Positions 37,574-47,539 of a DNA stretch of 64,000 nt are shown here, piece after piece; the stretch's first letter is position 1; the number at the start of each line of letters is the position of its first letter. The stretch is from Gillisia sp. UBA3175. GTDB lineage: Bacteria > Bacteroidota > Bacteroidia > Flavobacteriales > Flavobacteriaceae. The notes beneath the pieces were generated by a model. It had not been told where the DNA came from and made no database searches. It worked only from the letters and a program-made list of their open reading frames with translations. A program made the position numbers and the translations under genes. The stretch covers positions 114,780 through 178,779 of the forward strand of contig DEXV01000006.1 of the NCBI GenBank assembly GCA_002364325.1, read 5' to 3'.

Positions 37574-39610
37574 ATGTCTTCAACTTCCTTCACCAACGAG
37601 CTAATAAATGAGAGTAGTCCTTATCTGCTGCAGCATGCCCATAATCCTGTAAACTGGCATCCTTGGAAAAATTCAGTTTTAGAAAAAGCTTTAGAAGAAA
37701 ATACCTTATTGTTAATAAGCGTTGGTTATGCAGCATGCCACTGGTGCCATGTAATGGAACATGAAAGCTTCGAAGATGAAGGTGTGGCCGCGGTTATGAA
37801 TACTAATTTCATAAATATAAAGGTAGATAGAGAAGAACGTCCAGACGTAGATATGGTATACATGAATGCCGTACAAATAATGACTGGCAGCGGAGGCTGG
37901 CCAATGAATATTGTAGCCTTGCCAGATGGAAGACCTGTTTGGGGTGGAACTTATTTTAAAAAGGAGGATTGGAAAAGAACCTTGCTTCAAATTGCCGAAC
38001 TTTATGAAGAACAGCCAGTTAGATTGGTGGAATATGCCAATAAACTTGAAGAAGGCTTGCAAGCCACGCAACTTTTAGAAACGAGCTTTGAATCTGACAA
38101 AAAAGCAAAAGATCTTAAACCGATCATCGTTAAGTTAGAGAAAAACTTCGACTGGAAATACGGTGGCACCAAACATGTTCCAAAGTTTATAATCCCTTCT
38201 AATTTTGAATTCCTACTGAAATATTCTGAATTGAATAAAGCTGAAAGATTGAAAGAATTCACAGCGCTAAGTCTTCAAAAAATATCTTTTGGTGGAATTT
38301 ACGATCATATTCAAGGTGGATTTTCCAGATACTCTGTAGATGCAAAATGGCATATCCCGCATTTCGAAAAAATGCTTTATGATAATGCACAACTTATAAG
38401 TTTGTACAGTAATGCTTACGCTGCCACACAAAATGAATGGTATAAGGAAGTTATAACCCAAACTTTAAATTTTGTGAAAAATGAACTCACCTCTCCTAAT
38501 GTTTCATTCTATGCATCTTTGGATGCAGACAGTTTAAATTTACAAGGCAAATTGGCAGAAGGTGAATTCTATGTTTGGAACAAACCAACTCTAAAAGAAA
38601 TGCTTCAAGAAGAATATGAACTTTTTGAAGATTATTATAACATAAATTCTTTCGGAAAATGGGAAGATGAGAATTATGTTTTGATTAGATCTAAAGAAGA
38701 TGAGCAATTTATTTCTGAGCACACCATAACTTCTGAAACCTTTAAAAAAATAAAAAACCGATGGCAATCTATATTAGGCGCTCTAAGAGCAACTAGGAAT
38801 AAACCGAGGCTAGACGACAAACAACTAACGTCATGGAATGCAATGATGCTTTCTGGATATCTGGCAGCATATAGATGCATGGGCACAAAAGAATATTTTG
38901 ACATTGCCTTATTAAATGCTGAATTCATTAAGCTTGAACTCAAAAAAATAGACGGAAATTTACATCATTCCTTCAAAAATGGAAAAAGTACTATTAATGG
39001 CTATTTGGAAGATTATGCATTTGTCATAAAGGCGTTTATAGAACTTTATGAAGCTACCTTGAACAAACAATGGCTACTGGAGGCTAAAGATTTAATGGAT
39101 TATACACTTTCTAATTTTCAAGATCCAACTAGCGGTCTTTTCTTTTTCACTTCAAAGAAAGATCGACCTCTAATCACCAGAAATTTCGATCTTAACGATA
39201 ATGTAATCCCTTCTTCAAATTCGGTAATGGCCAACAATCTTTTCAAACTTTCCAAACATTTCGAGAATTCTGAATATTTAAAAATTTCCGAAAAAATGTT
39301 AGATATGGTGAATCCACAAATAAAGGATTATCCACAAGGCTATTCTAACTGGCTAAATTTAAGGTTAAATTTCAACAACTCCTTTTACGAAGTTGTGGTT
39401 ATGGGACCAAATGCTAAATCTATTGTAGATGACTTTAACAGGAAGTATCTGCCAAATATTTTGATTGCTGGTTCAGAAACTGAAGATGAAAGTTTGCCAC
39501 TATTAAAACATAGATATAAAGATGGAGAAGATCTTATCTATGTATGTACCAACGGGACCTGCCAGCTTCCTGTGAAAACAATAACCTCAGCATTAAAGTT
39601 AATTAAATAG
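37574..39610 (+). CDS. DUF255 thioredoxin-domain protein (YyaL/SPATA20 family)
   Basis: 678 residues, cytoplasmic. The N-terminal thioredoxin-like DUF255 domain contains the CxxC pair Cys55-Cys58 (AACHWCHVMEHESFED) and is followed by an alpha/alpha-toroid region like the six-hairpin glycosidases (KWHIPHFEKMLYDNAQ, LTSWNAMMLSGYL, GYLEDYAFVIKAF). The family is near-universal; its enzymatic activity is not established. Standard full length. Confidence 0.93.
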   Translation: MSSTSFTNELINESSPYLLQHAHNPVNWHPWKNSVLEKALEENTLLLISVGYAACHWCHVMEHESFEDEGVAAVMNTNFINIKVDREERPDVDMVYMNAVQIMTGSGGWPMNIVALPDGRPVWGGTYFKKEDWKRTLLQIAELYEEQPVRLVEYANKLEEGLQATQLLETSFESDKKAKDLKPIIVKLEKNFDWKYGGTKHVPKFIIPSNFEFLLKYSELNKAERLKEFTALSLQKISFGGIYDHIQGGFSRYSVDAKWHIPHFEKMLYDNAQLISLYSNAYAATQNEWYKEVITQTLNFVKNELTSPNVSFYASLDADSLNLQGKLAEGEFYVWNKPTLKEMLQEEYELFEDYYNINSFGKWEDENYVLIRSKEDEQFISEHTITSETFKKIKNRWQSILGALRATRNKPRLDDKQLTSWNAMMLSGYLAAYRCMGTKEYFDIALLNAEFIKLELKKIDGNLHHSFKNGKSTINGYLEDYAFVIKAFIELYEATLNKQWLLEAKDLMDYTLSNFQDPTSGLFFFTSKKDRPLITRNFDLNDNVIPSSNSVMANNLFKLSKHFENSEYLKISEKMLDMVNPQIKDYPQGYSNWLNLRLNFNNSFYEVVVMGPNAKSIVDDFNRKYLPNILIAGSETEDESLPLLKHRYKDGEDLIYVCTNGTCQLPVKTITSALKLIK

Positions 39611-39685
39611 TTTTAACAATACTTAAACAGCAAATATTATCAATTTCGCAATAAAAACCTTTTTTTTGCAAAAAACATAATTTAC

Positions 39686-40540
39686 ATGCAATACTTAGAC
39701 AACTGGGAAGCTTACGCAACTGAATATACAGATAAATTTATCGACTTTCTTCCAAGTCTACTTTATGCTGTATTCTTATTAGTTTTTGGTTTATGGCTCA
39801 TTAATATAGTTGTTAAATATATTCGTAAATACTTCGACAAAAAAGATTTCGATCCTACCCTAGAAAATTTTGCGGTGAGCATAAGTAATTGGACGCTTAA
39901 AATTATTTTATTTATTTTGGTGATCACTAAATTAGGAGTAGAAACTACCTCTTTAGTTGCAATTATTGGTGCTGCAGGTTTGGCTATTGGATTAGCTCTA
40001 CAAGGTTCATTGTCTAATTTTGCAGGAGGAGTACTCATAATTGTACTTAAACCGTTTAAAGTTGGAGATTTTATAGAGGCTCAAAGTGTATCTGGAACAG
40101 TAAAGGAAACTTCGTTATTCTACACTAAATTAATCACCTTCGGAAATCAGCTAGCTATAATTCCAAACGGACAATTAACTAATGATAATATTATAAACTA
40201 TACCATTTTAGGTATTCGTAAGGATGCCATTACTATAGGAATTTCATATACTAGCGATATAAAACTAGCAAGGGATATTTTAATGAAACTTTTGAAGGAA
40301 CGCGAAGAGATCTTCCAAGACCCTGAACCTCAGGTAGTGGTTACAGAACTTGCAGATAGCGCAGTAAATCTTTCAATTCGGTTCTGGGCAACTAACGAGA
40401 ATTTCTGGGATTGCCATTGGTATGCGATAGAAGAAGCAAAAATAAGATTAGAAGCAGCAGGTGTTGGAATTCCTTTTCCACAAAGAGATGTGCATTTTTA
40501 CAATCATTCTGAAGAAGATAATGGCGATAACAATAGTTAA
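39686..40540 (+). CDS. Small-conductance mechanosensitive channel, MscS family
   Basis: 284 residues with three membrane helices (about 19-42, 62-80 and 88-110). The pore-lining helix is rich in Gly/Ala (IIGAAGLAIGLALQGSLSNFAGG), and the MscS cytoplasmic beta domain (FKVGDFIE, VKETSLFYTKLITFGNQLAIIPNGQL) follows. Releases solutes on osmotic downshock. Converges on tsaB with a 4-base overlap. Confidence 0.95.
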   Translation: MQYLDNWEAYATEYTDKFIDFLPSLLYAVFLLVFGLWLINIVVKYIRKYFDKKDFDPTLENFAVSISNWTLKIILFILVITKLGVETTSLVAIIGAAGLAIGLALQGSLSNFAGGVLIIVLKPFKVGDFIEAQSVSGTVKETSLFYTKLITFGNQLAIIPNGQLTNDNIINYTILGIRKDAITIGISYTSDIKLARDILMKLLKEREEIFQDPEPQVVVTELADSAVNLSIRFWATNENFWDCHWYAIEEAKIRLEAAGVGIPFPQRDVHFYNHSEEDNGDNNS

Positions 40541-41193
40541 CCCATCATAAAATCTTTTAAATAGTAAGGTTCAAAATAAGCGACATCTTCAAAGTCGCTT
40601 ATTTTGTGCTTTAAGGTTGCTAATTCTACCATTTGCGCTGCACTCGGTAATATATTTTCTATGAATCTGGCATTAGAATGCATGCATATTTTCTGAAACT
40701 TCTCCACTCCACTTCCAATAAAATGAACAATCCCCTTTTCCAAATGCTCCAGATAAGAATCTTCATCTAATATTTTTGCTGAAGTAGCTTCAATTTGATC
40801 ACCTTTGGCATTAAACGCGGCAGTATATACCTCCATCCTTCGGGCATCCATCATAGGAATCACGGTTGCTTTTTCCTTCACCTGCATTGCAATAGAAGTT
40901 AGGGTTGCCACAGAAATTAAGGGAATATCCAATGAAAAACATAAGCCTTTAGCGGCAGAAATCCCAATCCGTAATCCAGTATAAGACCCAGGCCCTTTGC
41001 TAACAGCAATGGCGTCTAGATCTTCAAGTTTAATAGAATTCTCTTCTAAAAGTTCTTTTATAAAGATATGTAAGCGCTCCGCATGTGAATAGCTAGAGTC
41101 GTAATCTTCTTTTAAAGCAAGCAGCTTCCCATTAACTCCTAGTGCAACAGAGCAATTTGTGGAAGCGGTTTCTATACAAAGTATGGTTGCCAA
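40537..41193 (-). CDS. tsaB: tRNA threonylcarbamoyladenosine biosynthesis protein TsaB
   Basis: 218 residues of the ASKHA fold; partner of TsaD in t6A37 formation. Begins ILCIETASTNCSVAL and has the characteristic AVSKGPGSYTGLRIGISAAKGLCF. The frame begins with TTG at 41193 (MATILCIE), with no ATG nearby; it follows the exporter adaptor gene by 10 nt. Confidence 0.95.
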   Translation of the reverse strand: MATILCIETASTNCSVALGVNGKLLALKEDYDSSYSHAERLHIFIKELLEENSIKLEDLDAIAVSKGPGSYTGLRIGISAAKGLCFSLDIPLISVATLTSIAMQVKEKATVIPMMDARRMEVYTAAFNAKGDQIEATSAKILDEDSYLEHLEKGIVHFIGSGVEKFQKICMHSNARFIENILPSAAQMVELATLKHKISDFEDVAYFEPYYLKDFMMG

Positions 41194-41203
41194 ATTTTTA
41201 AAT

Positions 41204-42487
41204 TTATTCTGTAGGTTTTTCCTCTTTTAATAAAGTTACCTCATCTCCAGCTTTTAATGATTTTGTTACAGTATTATAAGGCCCTGTAATTACAACGTCT
41301 CCCGGTTTTAATCCTGTTAAAATCTCTATATTTCTATCGTCTTGAATTCCTGTGGTAACAACACGCAATTTAGCCTTATTCCCATCCTTAACAAAGACCG
41401 TTTCAAATTTTTGTTCGTAACCAACTTTAGCTTCAGCATCATTTGGTGCTCCTATAGTTTTAGCTGAAGAAGTATCAGTTTTTATAACGATAGCACTAAT
41501 TGGAACTCCAATCACCTTGGTCTTTTTACGAGTAATTATATCTACAGTTGCCGTCATTCCTGGTCTAAATGGGGAATAGTTTTCAGATTTTCCTTCCAAT
41601 AGATCACTGTATGAAGATTCTAAAATTCTAACTTTAACCTTGAAGTTAGTAACTTGATCTGCAGTTAAACCTTGGATCGCAGAGTTCGAGATCTCTGTAA
41701 CCACTCCTTTAAATTCTCTTTTTAAATAGGCATCTACCTCCACAATAGTGCTATCTCCAACAGATACTTTTACGATATCATTTTCATTTACATCTACCTC
41801 AACTTCCATCTTAGAAAGATTGGCAACACGCATGATCTCTGTTCCTGCCATTTGTTGCGTTCCTACCACACGCTCGCCTAGTTCTACATCTAATTTAGAA
41901 ATAGTTCCACGCATTGGGGCATAAATTGTGGTTCTTGCTAAGTTATCTGTAGCTTCTGTAACCGTTGCCGCAGCGCTTTGCATGCTATAATAGCTTGCGC
42001 TTTTAGAGGCTTGTGATCTCTCGTAAACTGCAACTATTTGATCCCATTCTGCTTTAGAAATAATGCCTTTATCAAATAAGATCTTATTCCTATCGTAATT
42101 GGATTTAGCTTCTTTTAAGCTTGCTTCAGATTGCGCATAACCTGCTTTTACATTTTGAAGCCCAGCTCTGGATCTTTGTAAACTTGACTGGTAGATATCT
42201 GGATTTATTCGAACTAAAAGATCTCCTTTTTCTACCATTTGTCCTTCAACAATTGGGAGATCGATGATCTCACCGGAAACTTCCGAAGAAAGTTTTACTT
42301 CGATCTCTGGCTGAATTTTTCCTGTTGCTGAAACAGTTTCAATAATATCCAATGGCTCTACTTTGGTGATTTCCACCTCTTTTAGATTCCCTGAAGCACC
42401 AAACCATCCGGCTTTTTTACCAAATAATAGGACCGCTATTAATAAAACGGCTATAACACCGATGATGATAAGTGTTTTTTTCTTCAT
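41204..42487 (-). CDS. MacA-like periplasmic adaptor (membrane fusion protein) 2
   Basis: 427 residues, N-terminal membrane anchor (about 5-22), then a lipoyl/hairpin/beta-barrel architecture: ATGKIQPEIEVKLSSEVSGEI..., coiled hairpin region (about 95-170), barrel and membrane-proximal domain ending GLKPGDVVITGPY. Bridges an inner-membrane ABC transporter to TolC. It lies 3 nt after the TolC gene and is the second adaptor of this cluster. Confidence 0.92.
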   Translation of the reverse strand: MKKKTLIIIGVIAVLLIAVLLFGKKAGWFGASGNLKEVEITKVEPLDIIETVSATGKIQPEIEVKLSSEVSGEIIDLPIVEGQMVEKGDLLVRINPDIYQSSLQRSRAGLQNVKAGYAQSEASLKEAKSNYDRNKILFDKGIISKAEWDQIVAVYERSQASKSASYYSMQSAAATVTEATDNLARTTIYAPMRGTISKLDVELGERVVGTQQMAGTEIMRVANLSKMEVEVDVNENDIVKVSVGDSTIVEVDAYLKREFKGVVTEISNSAIQGLTADQVTNFKVKVRILESSYSDLLEGKSENYSPFRPGMTATVDIITRKKTKVIGVPISAIVIKTDTSSAKTIGAPNDAEAKVGYEQKFETVFVKDGNKAKLRVVTTGIQDDRNIEILTGLKPGDVVITGPYNTVTKSLKAGDEVTLLKEEKPTE

Positions 42488-42490
42488 GAT

Positions 42491-43822
42491 TTAAAATTTA
42501 AGATCGGTTACTGGAATTCCAAAATATAACTCGATCACCTTTAATTTGAATATATAATCGTACTTAGTTCTTAATAATTCTGTTTGTGCATTTTCCAGCC
42601 TAAGTTTTACCTGACTAAAATCGAACGCATTGGTCAAGCCAACATTAAAGCGTTCAGTTGCATATTCATAAGCTTGGTCTTGCGCCTCTAATGCTAACAC
42701 TGCAGCTTCATATGCTTTAAGTGCACCTTGCGCATCAACGTAAGCCTGATATACATTTGCCTCTAGATCTAGTTCTGCTTGTTCTAATCTATAATTTGCT
42801 CTCTCTACATTAATTAAGTTTCGTTTTACCTGATTTCTAGTAGCAAATCCATTTAGAACAGGAATATTTAGCTGAAGCCCATAAGACGTTCCATCATTCT
42901 CATAGATCTGAGTGTTGAAATTCCTGTTGAAGGCATCGTTATCTGAATATCTAGTGTTGTAATTATAAAATGCTGAAAGAGTAGGTAAATAAGCCCCTTT
43001 AGAGATCTCTACATCTTTTTCTGCAATCTTTTTTTGTTCTTGAGCAATCTTAATTTCATAACGCTCTTCTTTTGCTTTTTCAATAAGCTCATAAGGAGTG
43101 TTTTCTAATATTTCATCACCAACAACATTATATTCAGCTTCTACAATATCAAAATTCTGATAATCCTTGATCAATAATAATTGCGCAAGACTTATCAATG
43201 AAACCTGAATATTATTTTCAGCAACTATAATCCGTTGTTGCTCACTGGCTGCTGTAGCTTGAATTTCCAAAAGATCACCTTTTGGTAAAACTCCGGCATC
43301 AACTAGATCTTGAGTTCTGTCTAATTGTTTTTGAGTTACTTCATTTTGAGATCTTAGTACTTCTAAATTTTGCTTATTAAACAACACCTGTAAATATGAA
43401 TTTGCTACAAAAAGAGCAATATCATCTTTCATTAGCTCTAATGAATATTGACTTGCTAGTTTAGATAATTTAGATCGTTGTAATTGTCTAAGATTTCTAA
43501 GTCCGTCAAATAAAGTTAGATTCGTAGATGCGCCAGCAGATAACGAGGTAAATCTGGTGCTTTCGAATCTGTTGTTAGTTGGATTAATACTTAAACCCCC
43601 ATTGCTAGATGCATTTATCTGGGCATTTAGGGATGGTAAGAAATTTCCAATAGCATCAGATCTATCAATATCAGCAGCTTCCACGTCTAAAGCAGATTGT
43701 TTAATAGAAATGTTATTCTCTAAAGCATATTCTACGCATTCTTGCAAGCTCCACTTTTTTGTTTGTGCGGTTACTACCGCAGAAATTAAAAACAGGCAAG
43801 CCAGTAAAATTGATTTTTTCAT
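42491..43822 (-). CDS. TolC-family outer-membrane efflux protein
   Basis: 443 residues with signal peptide (ending AVVTAQ) and the two OEP repeats of long helices and paired beta strands (WSLQECVEYALENNISIKQS..., GLQLNIPVLNGFATRNQVKR). Forms the trimeric exit duct of the exporter. Located between the two adaptor genes. Confidence 0.95.
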   Translation of the reverse strand: MKKSILLACLFLISAVVTAQTKKWSLQECVEYALENNISIKQSALDVEAADIDRSDAIGNFLPSLNAQINASSNGGLSINPTNNRFESTRFTSLSAGASTNLTLFDGLRNLRQLQRSKLSKLASQYSLELMKDDIALFVANSYLQVLFNKQNLEVLRSQNEVTQKQLDRTQDLVDAGVLPKGDLLEIQATAASEQQRIIVAENNIQVSLISLAQLLLIKDYQNFDIVEAEYNVVGDEILENTPYELIEKAKEERYEIKIAQEQKKIAEKDVEISKGAYLPTLSAFYNYNTRYSDNDAFNRNFNTQIYENDGTSYGLQLNIPVLNGFATRNQVKRNLINVERANYRLEQAELDLEANVYQAYVDAQGALKAYEAAVLALEAQDQAYEYATERFNVGLTNAFDFSQVKLRLENAQTELLRTKYDYIFKLKVIELYFGIPVTDLKF

Positions 43823-43881
43823 AATTAAGATTGTGAAGGATTGGTCTTAGGAATTAGAAAGATGTTACACTAAAATTAAAA

Positions 43882-45000
43882 CTAGTTACCGGTCGTGGCT
43901 TGAACTGGCTTTATTTGATTCCAGATCTTAATCTTATCATTCTCTGAAATTCCTTTTAAAACCTGAACATAAATACCATCACTCACGCCTAATTCTATCT
44001 CTTTTCTAGTAAATTCTTGATCTCCAGCCATAACTTCTACAAAAGGTTTTTGCGTTTTAGGATCAAACTGAACCAAGGCTTCCTTTATTGCAAGAGCATC
44101 ATCTACCTTAGCTAAGATTATAGATGCATTTGCGCTTAAACCAGCTCTAATAAAAGTAGTATCTGCTTTATTAAGAGTTCCTTTAATGTTGAATTGAATG
44201 GCCCCATTTTCGCTTATCCCTTTTGGAGCGATATAGTCCAGAATAGCATCAAATTTTTTATTCTCTATTGCACCTACGGTAATTTCTAGCGGAAGGTTTT
44301 CCTTGATCTTCCCTACTTCACTTTCATCTACTTTCCCTTCAAAGATCATATTATTTACATCTGCCAAAGTGGCTAAGGTAGTCCCGTCGTTAAAGTTGTT
44401 GCTTTCTATAACCTGATTTCCCACTTTAACCGGCACATCTAAGACCATTCCATCTATGGTAGATCTTATCAAGGTATTCGCAGCAGCTCCAATTCCACTT
44501 GTGGTTCCGGTTTTTACAATATCATAGTTCTGTTGTGCAGATCTGTAATTTTGTAAAGCCCTTTGATATCCAACTTGTGCATTATCCCAATCGTTTGCAG
44601 AAATAACACCTTTATCAAAAAGGGTCTTTTGCCTATCATAAGACTTCTTTTCGTTATCTAGATTTATCTTGGCTGTTGCAACTCCATCTTTGGAACTTTG
44701 AAGTGATGAAATATTTGGGATCACCCTAATTTTTGCAATAAGATCTCCAGATTTTATTGCTTCTCCTGCTTCAATATAGATCTCCTCTATAATTCCTGAA
44801 ATATTCGGTTTTATTAAAACTTCTTCCTTAGGAACAATGCTTCCCGTAGCTACAGTTTTCTTTACTATATCCTGTTTACTAGGAGTTTCGGTTTCATATA
44901 CCACCGGATCCTCCTGATTTTTTTGAAATAAATAATACAAAGCTCCAACGAATGTGATCGCGATAACTATAAGAATTATTACTGTAACTACTTTTTTCAT
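43882..45000 (-). CDS. MacA-like periplasmic adaptor (membrane fusion protein) 1
   Basis: 372 residues, N-terminal membrane helix (about 4-24), then TGSIVPKEEVLIKPNISGIIEEIY (half lipoyl motif), hairpin region with EKKSYDRQKTLFDKGVISANDWD, and barrel domains. Shares the LFDKGVIS hairpin motif with the other adaptor of the cluster. It lies 27 nt after the second permease gene. Confidence 0.92.
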   Translation of the reverse strand: MKKVVTVIILIVIAITFVGALYYLFQKNQEDPVVYETETPSKQDIVKKTVATGSIVPKEEVLIKPNISGIIEEIYIEAGEAIKSGDLIAKIRVIPNISSLQSSKDGVATAKINLDNEKKSYDRQKTLFDKGVISANDWDNAQVGYQRALQNYRSAQQNYDIVKTGTTSGIGAAANTLIRSTIDGMVLDVPVKVGNQVIESNNFNDGTTLATLADVNNMIFEGKVDESEVGKIKENLPLEITVGAIENKKFDAILDYIAPKGISENGAIQFNIKGTLNKADTTFIRAGLSANASIILAKVDDALAIKEALVQFDPKTQKPFVEVMAGDQEFTRKEIELGVSDGIYVQVLKGISENDKIKIWNQIKPVQATTGN

Positions 45001-45027
45001 TTTTAAATGGTATTAATCAATTTATTG

Positions 45028-46290
45028 TTATTCTGTTCTTAAGGCATCTACCGGTTGGATCTTTATTGCATTTTGTGCGGGGATCAAACCAGCCAATAAT
45101 CCCGATATTATTAAAATACTTAAAGCTATAAAAACCACTCCCAGATCTACGCTTGGATTTGCAAACATCATTTCGGAAGTATCTACTCCCTCCAGTTGCA
45201 TATTCACCAGAGCTATAACTCCTGTTGCTAAAGCAATTCCAGACATTCCAGAAATGATAGTCAATACTATAGATTCCATTAAAATTTGTCCTCTTATATT
45301 CCATGGCGTCGCACCTAAAGCTCTTCGCACACCAATCTCATTAGTACGTTCTTTTACAACGATAAGCATGATATTAGATATTCCAATGATACCAGATAGC
45401 AATACCAAGATCCCTACAAAATAGGCAACTGCTTTTAGTGCAACGAATAATCCATTTACCTTGCTGAATTCTTGATATAGATCGAAATTTCCAATAGCTC
45501 TATCATCATCTGGATGAATGGTGTGTCTGGATTTTATTACATCGAAGATCTGAGATTTTAATTCGGTTATAGAAGAACCATCCTCTGCAGTGATAGATAA
45601 CCAGCCTACCTTCTCTCCCATATTAAAGGCTTGAGAGAATGCCGTGAAAGGAACATAGATCTGTTTTTGATTCTCTTCTGGATTACCATTATTTCCTTTT
45701 TTCTTATAGGTGCCAATCACCATAAAATTCACCCCATTTATCTTAATGTAGGAACCAATAACTTCTTCCCCTGGATCATACATATCATTGATCACCCCTG
45801 CTCCTAGTATAGCTACTTTTCGGTTTTGTTCGATATCTGAATAATTCACAAACCTTCCAGATGTAATATCCATGGGTTCTTGATTTATCACTTCCGGATA
45901 ATCGCCATACACATTAAATGCTCCAGTTTTAAGTCCGCGCACCACATTGTTTGCGCCACCAAAACCTCCTAATTGATTTCTTGGAGAAACATATTTTAAA
46001 TTCGGAACACTTTGTTTTATAGCGTCTACATCACTTATCTTAAAATTATAAGGTCGTCCTTTTGGTAAGCCTTTATATGGTTTGGAAGGAGTTTGTGCCC
46101 ACATGAACATAGAGTTGGTTGCAATGCCCCCAAACCCTTGCTTCACACCATTTTCCAATCCTTTCCCTGCAGCTAAAAGAATAACCAATATGAAGATGCC
46201 CCATAAAACCCCGAAGGCTGTAAGGACAGTTCTAAACCAGTTCGAGGTCAAGGCCTCTAATATTTCGCTCCATTTATCTCTACTAAACAT
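45028..46290 (-). CDS. MacB/FtsX-type ABC permease 2
   Basis: 420 residues: helix 1 near the N-terminus, a large periplasmic MacB-PCD domain (about 45-275), then three helices of the FtsX domain (SNIMLIVVKERTNEIGVRRALGATPWNIRGQILMESI). No ATPase domain is fused, so it depends on the separate ATPase encoded upstream. It begins 1 nt after the first permease stop. Confidence 0.94.
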   Translation of the reverse strand: MFSRDKWSEILEALTSNWFRTVLTAFGVLWGIFILVILLAAGKGLENGVKQGFGGIATNSMFMWAQTPSKPYKGLPKGRPYNFKISDVDAIKQSVPNLKYVSPRNQLGGFGGANNVVRGLKTGAFNVYGDYPEVINQEPMDITSGRFVNYSDIEQNRKVAILGAGVINDMYDPGEEVIGSYIKINGVNFMVIGTYKKKGNNGNPEENQKQIYVPFTAFSQAFNMGEKVGWLSITAEDGSSITELKSQIFDVIKSRHTIHPDDDRAIGNFDLYQEFSKVNGLFVALKAVAYFVGILVLLSGIIGISNIMLIVVKERTNEIGVRRALGATPWNIRGQILMESIVLTIISGMSGIALATGVIALVNMQLEGVDTSEMMFANPSVDLGVVFIALSILIISGLLAGLIPAQNAIKIQPVDALRTE

Positions 46291-46291
46291 C

Positions 46292-47539
46292 TTATTCGTC
46301 TCTTAAAGCGATTATAGGTTTAATTCTGGCCGCTCTCCATGCCGGGAAAAATCCTGCTACGGCTCCAGCAAAAACAAGTATAAAAACGGTGGATAATGCA
46401 ACATTGAAATTCACCGAAGGATTTGTAATATAGTTGGTCTCGATTAATGGCCCAACAAATTCCAGCAAGGCCAAACTAAAAATAAGGCCTATAAACCCGG
46501 CAATGGTGGTGACAAATATCGATTCGTGAAGGATCATCCCAATAATGCTTAATGGCTGCGCGCCTAGAGCTTTTCGAATACCAATCTCTCTTGTGCGTTC
46601 TTTAACTATGATGAGCATAATATTGCTTACCCCTACAATTCCTGCTATAATGGTACATATTCCTACCCCCCAGAAAAAGAGCTTGATCATATTCATAAGA
46701 TCATAGAACCTTTTAGTATTCTCCAAGGTGTTATTTATAGTAATTGCTCTGGAATCATCCGGGGCAACAGAATGTTTTTCTTTTAGATAGGTATCTAATT
46801 CTGCTGAAAATTGTTCTGATTCGGCCAATGCTTGTTCAAAATTATCCCTTTTATGAAGTGTAAAGGCAAGACTTCTTACATCGTTGCCACCATTAAAAAC
46901 TCTTTGTGCAGTAGAAATAGGTAAAAACACCCGCGATTCATCCCGTTCTCCTCCCGGATCTGAGTACACCCCAACTACTTTAAAATTGATATCGGATATT
47001 TGCACGTATTTTCCAATAGGCTCTTCTCCATTTTTAAAAAGATCATTTTTAACCTTATTTCCCAGGACCACGACTTTTTCAACATTGTCATGATCCATAT
47101 AGTTTAAAAACCGCCCTTGGGTCATATCGGCATTCTCAAGAAATTGATAATCTGGCCAAACTCCCTCTACTCTATAGGAGCCTGACTCTTTTTTGAAATT
47201 TACGATCCCATCCCAAATTCTAAATACCGATGATTTATATTCAAGTTGGTCCTCATAATTATTTACGGTATTTGTATAGTCTTCATTTTTTAAAGTAATG
47301 GCTCTTCCTGGATTCAAACCTTTAAATTCTTTTGAAGTAACATTGGTCCAAACAAATATCATATTCGAAGCATCCTGTTCAAATTCTTTCGAAATTCCAT
47401 TTCGCATGCCTTCTCCAATCCCTAATAATATCACCAAAATAAAGATCCCCGATGCTACTGAAAGCCCGGTTAGAAACGTCCGCAATTTATTTTTGCTTAT
47501 CGTTTCAAAGATCTCTTGCCATCTTTCTAGATCAAACAT
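46292..47539 (-). CDS. MacB/FtsX-type ABC permease 1
   Basis: 415 residues, same layout as the next permease: helix 1, MacB-PCD domain, FtsX domain (SNIMLIIVKERTREIGIRKALGAQPLSIIGMILHESIF). The two permeases are diverged paralogues and probably pair in a heterodimer. The start overlaps the ATPase gene by 8 bases. Confidence 0.94.
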   Translation of the reverse strand: MFDLERWQEIFETISKNKLRTFLTGLSVASGIFILVILLGIGEGMRNGISKEFEQDASNMIFVWTNVTSKEFKGLNPGRAITLKNEDYTNTVNNYEDQLEYKSSVFRIWDGIVNFKKESGSYRVEGVWPDYQFLENADMTQGRFLNYMDHDNVEKVVVLGNKVKNDLFKNGEEPIGKYVQISDINFKVVGVYSDPGGERDESRVFLPISTAQRVFNGGNDVRSLAFTLHKRDNFEQALAESEQFSAELDTYLKEKHSVAPDDSRAITINNTLENTKRFYDLMNMIKLFFWGVGICTIIAGIVGVSNIMLIIVKERTREIGIRKALGAQPLSIIGMILHESIFVTTIAGFIGLIFSLALLEFVGPLIETNYITNPSVNFNVALSTVFILVFAGAVAGFFPAWRAARIKPIIALRDE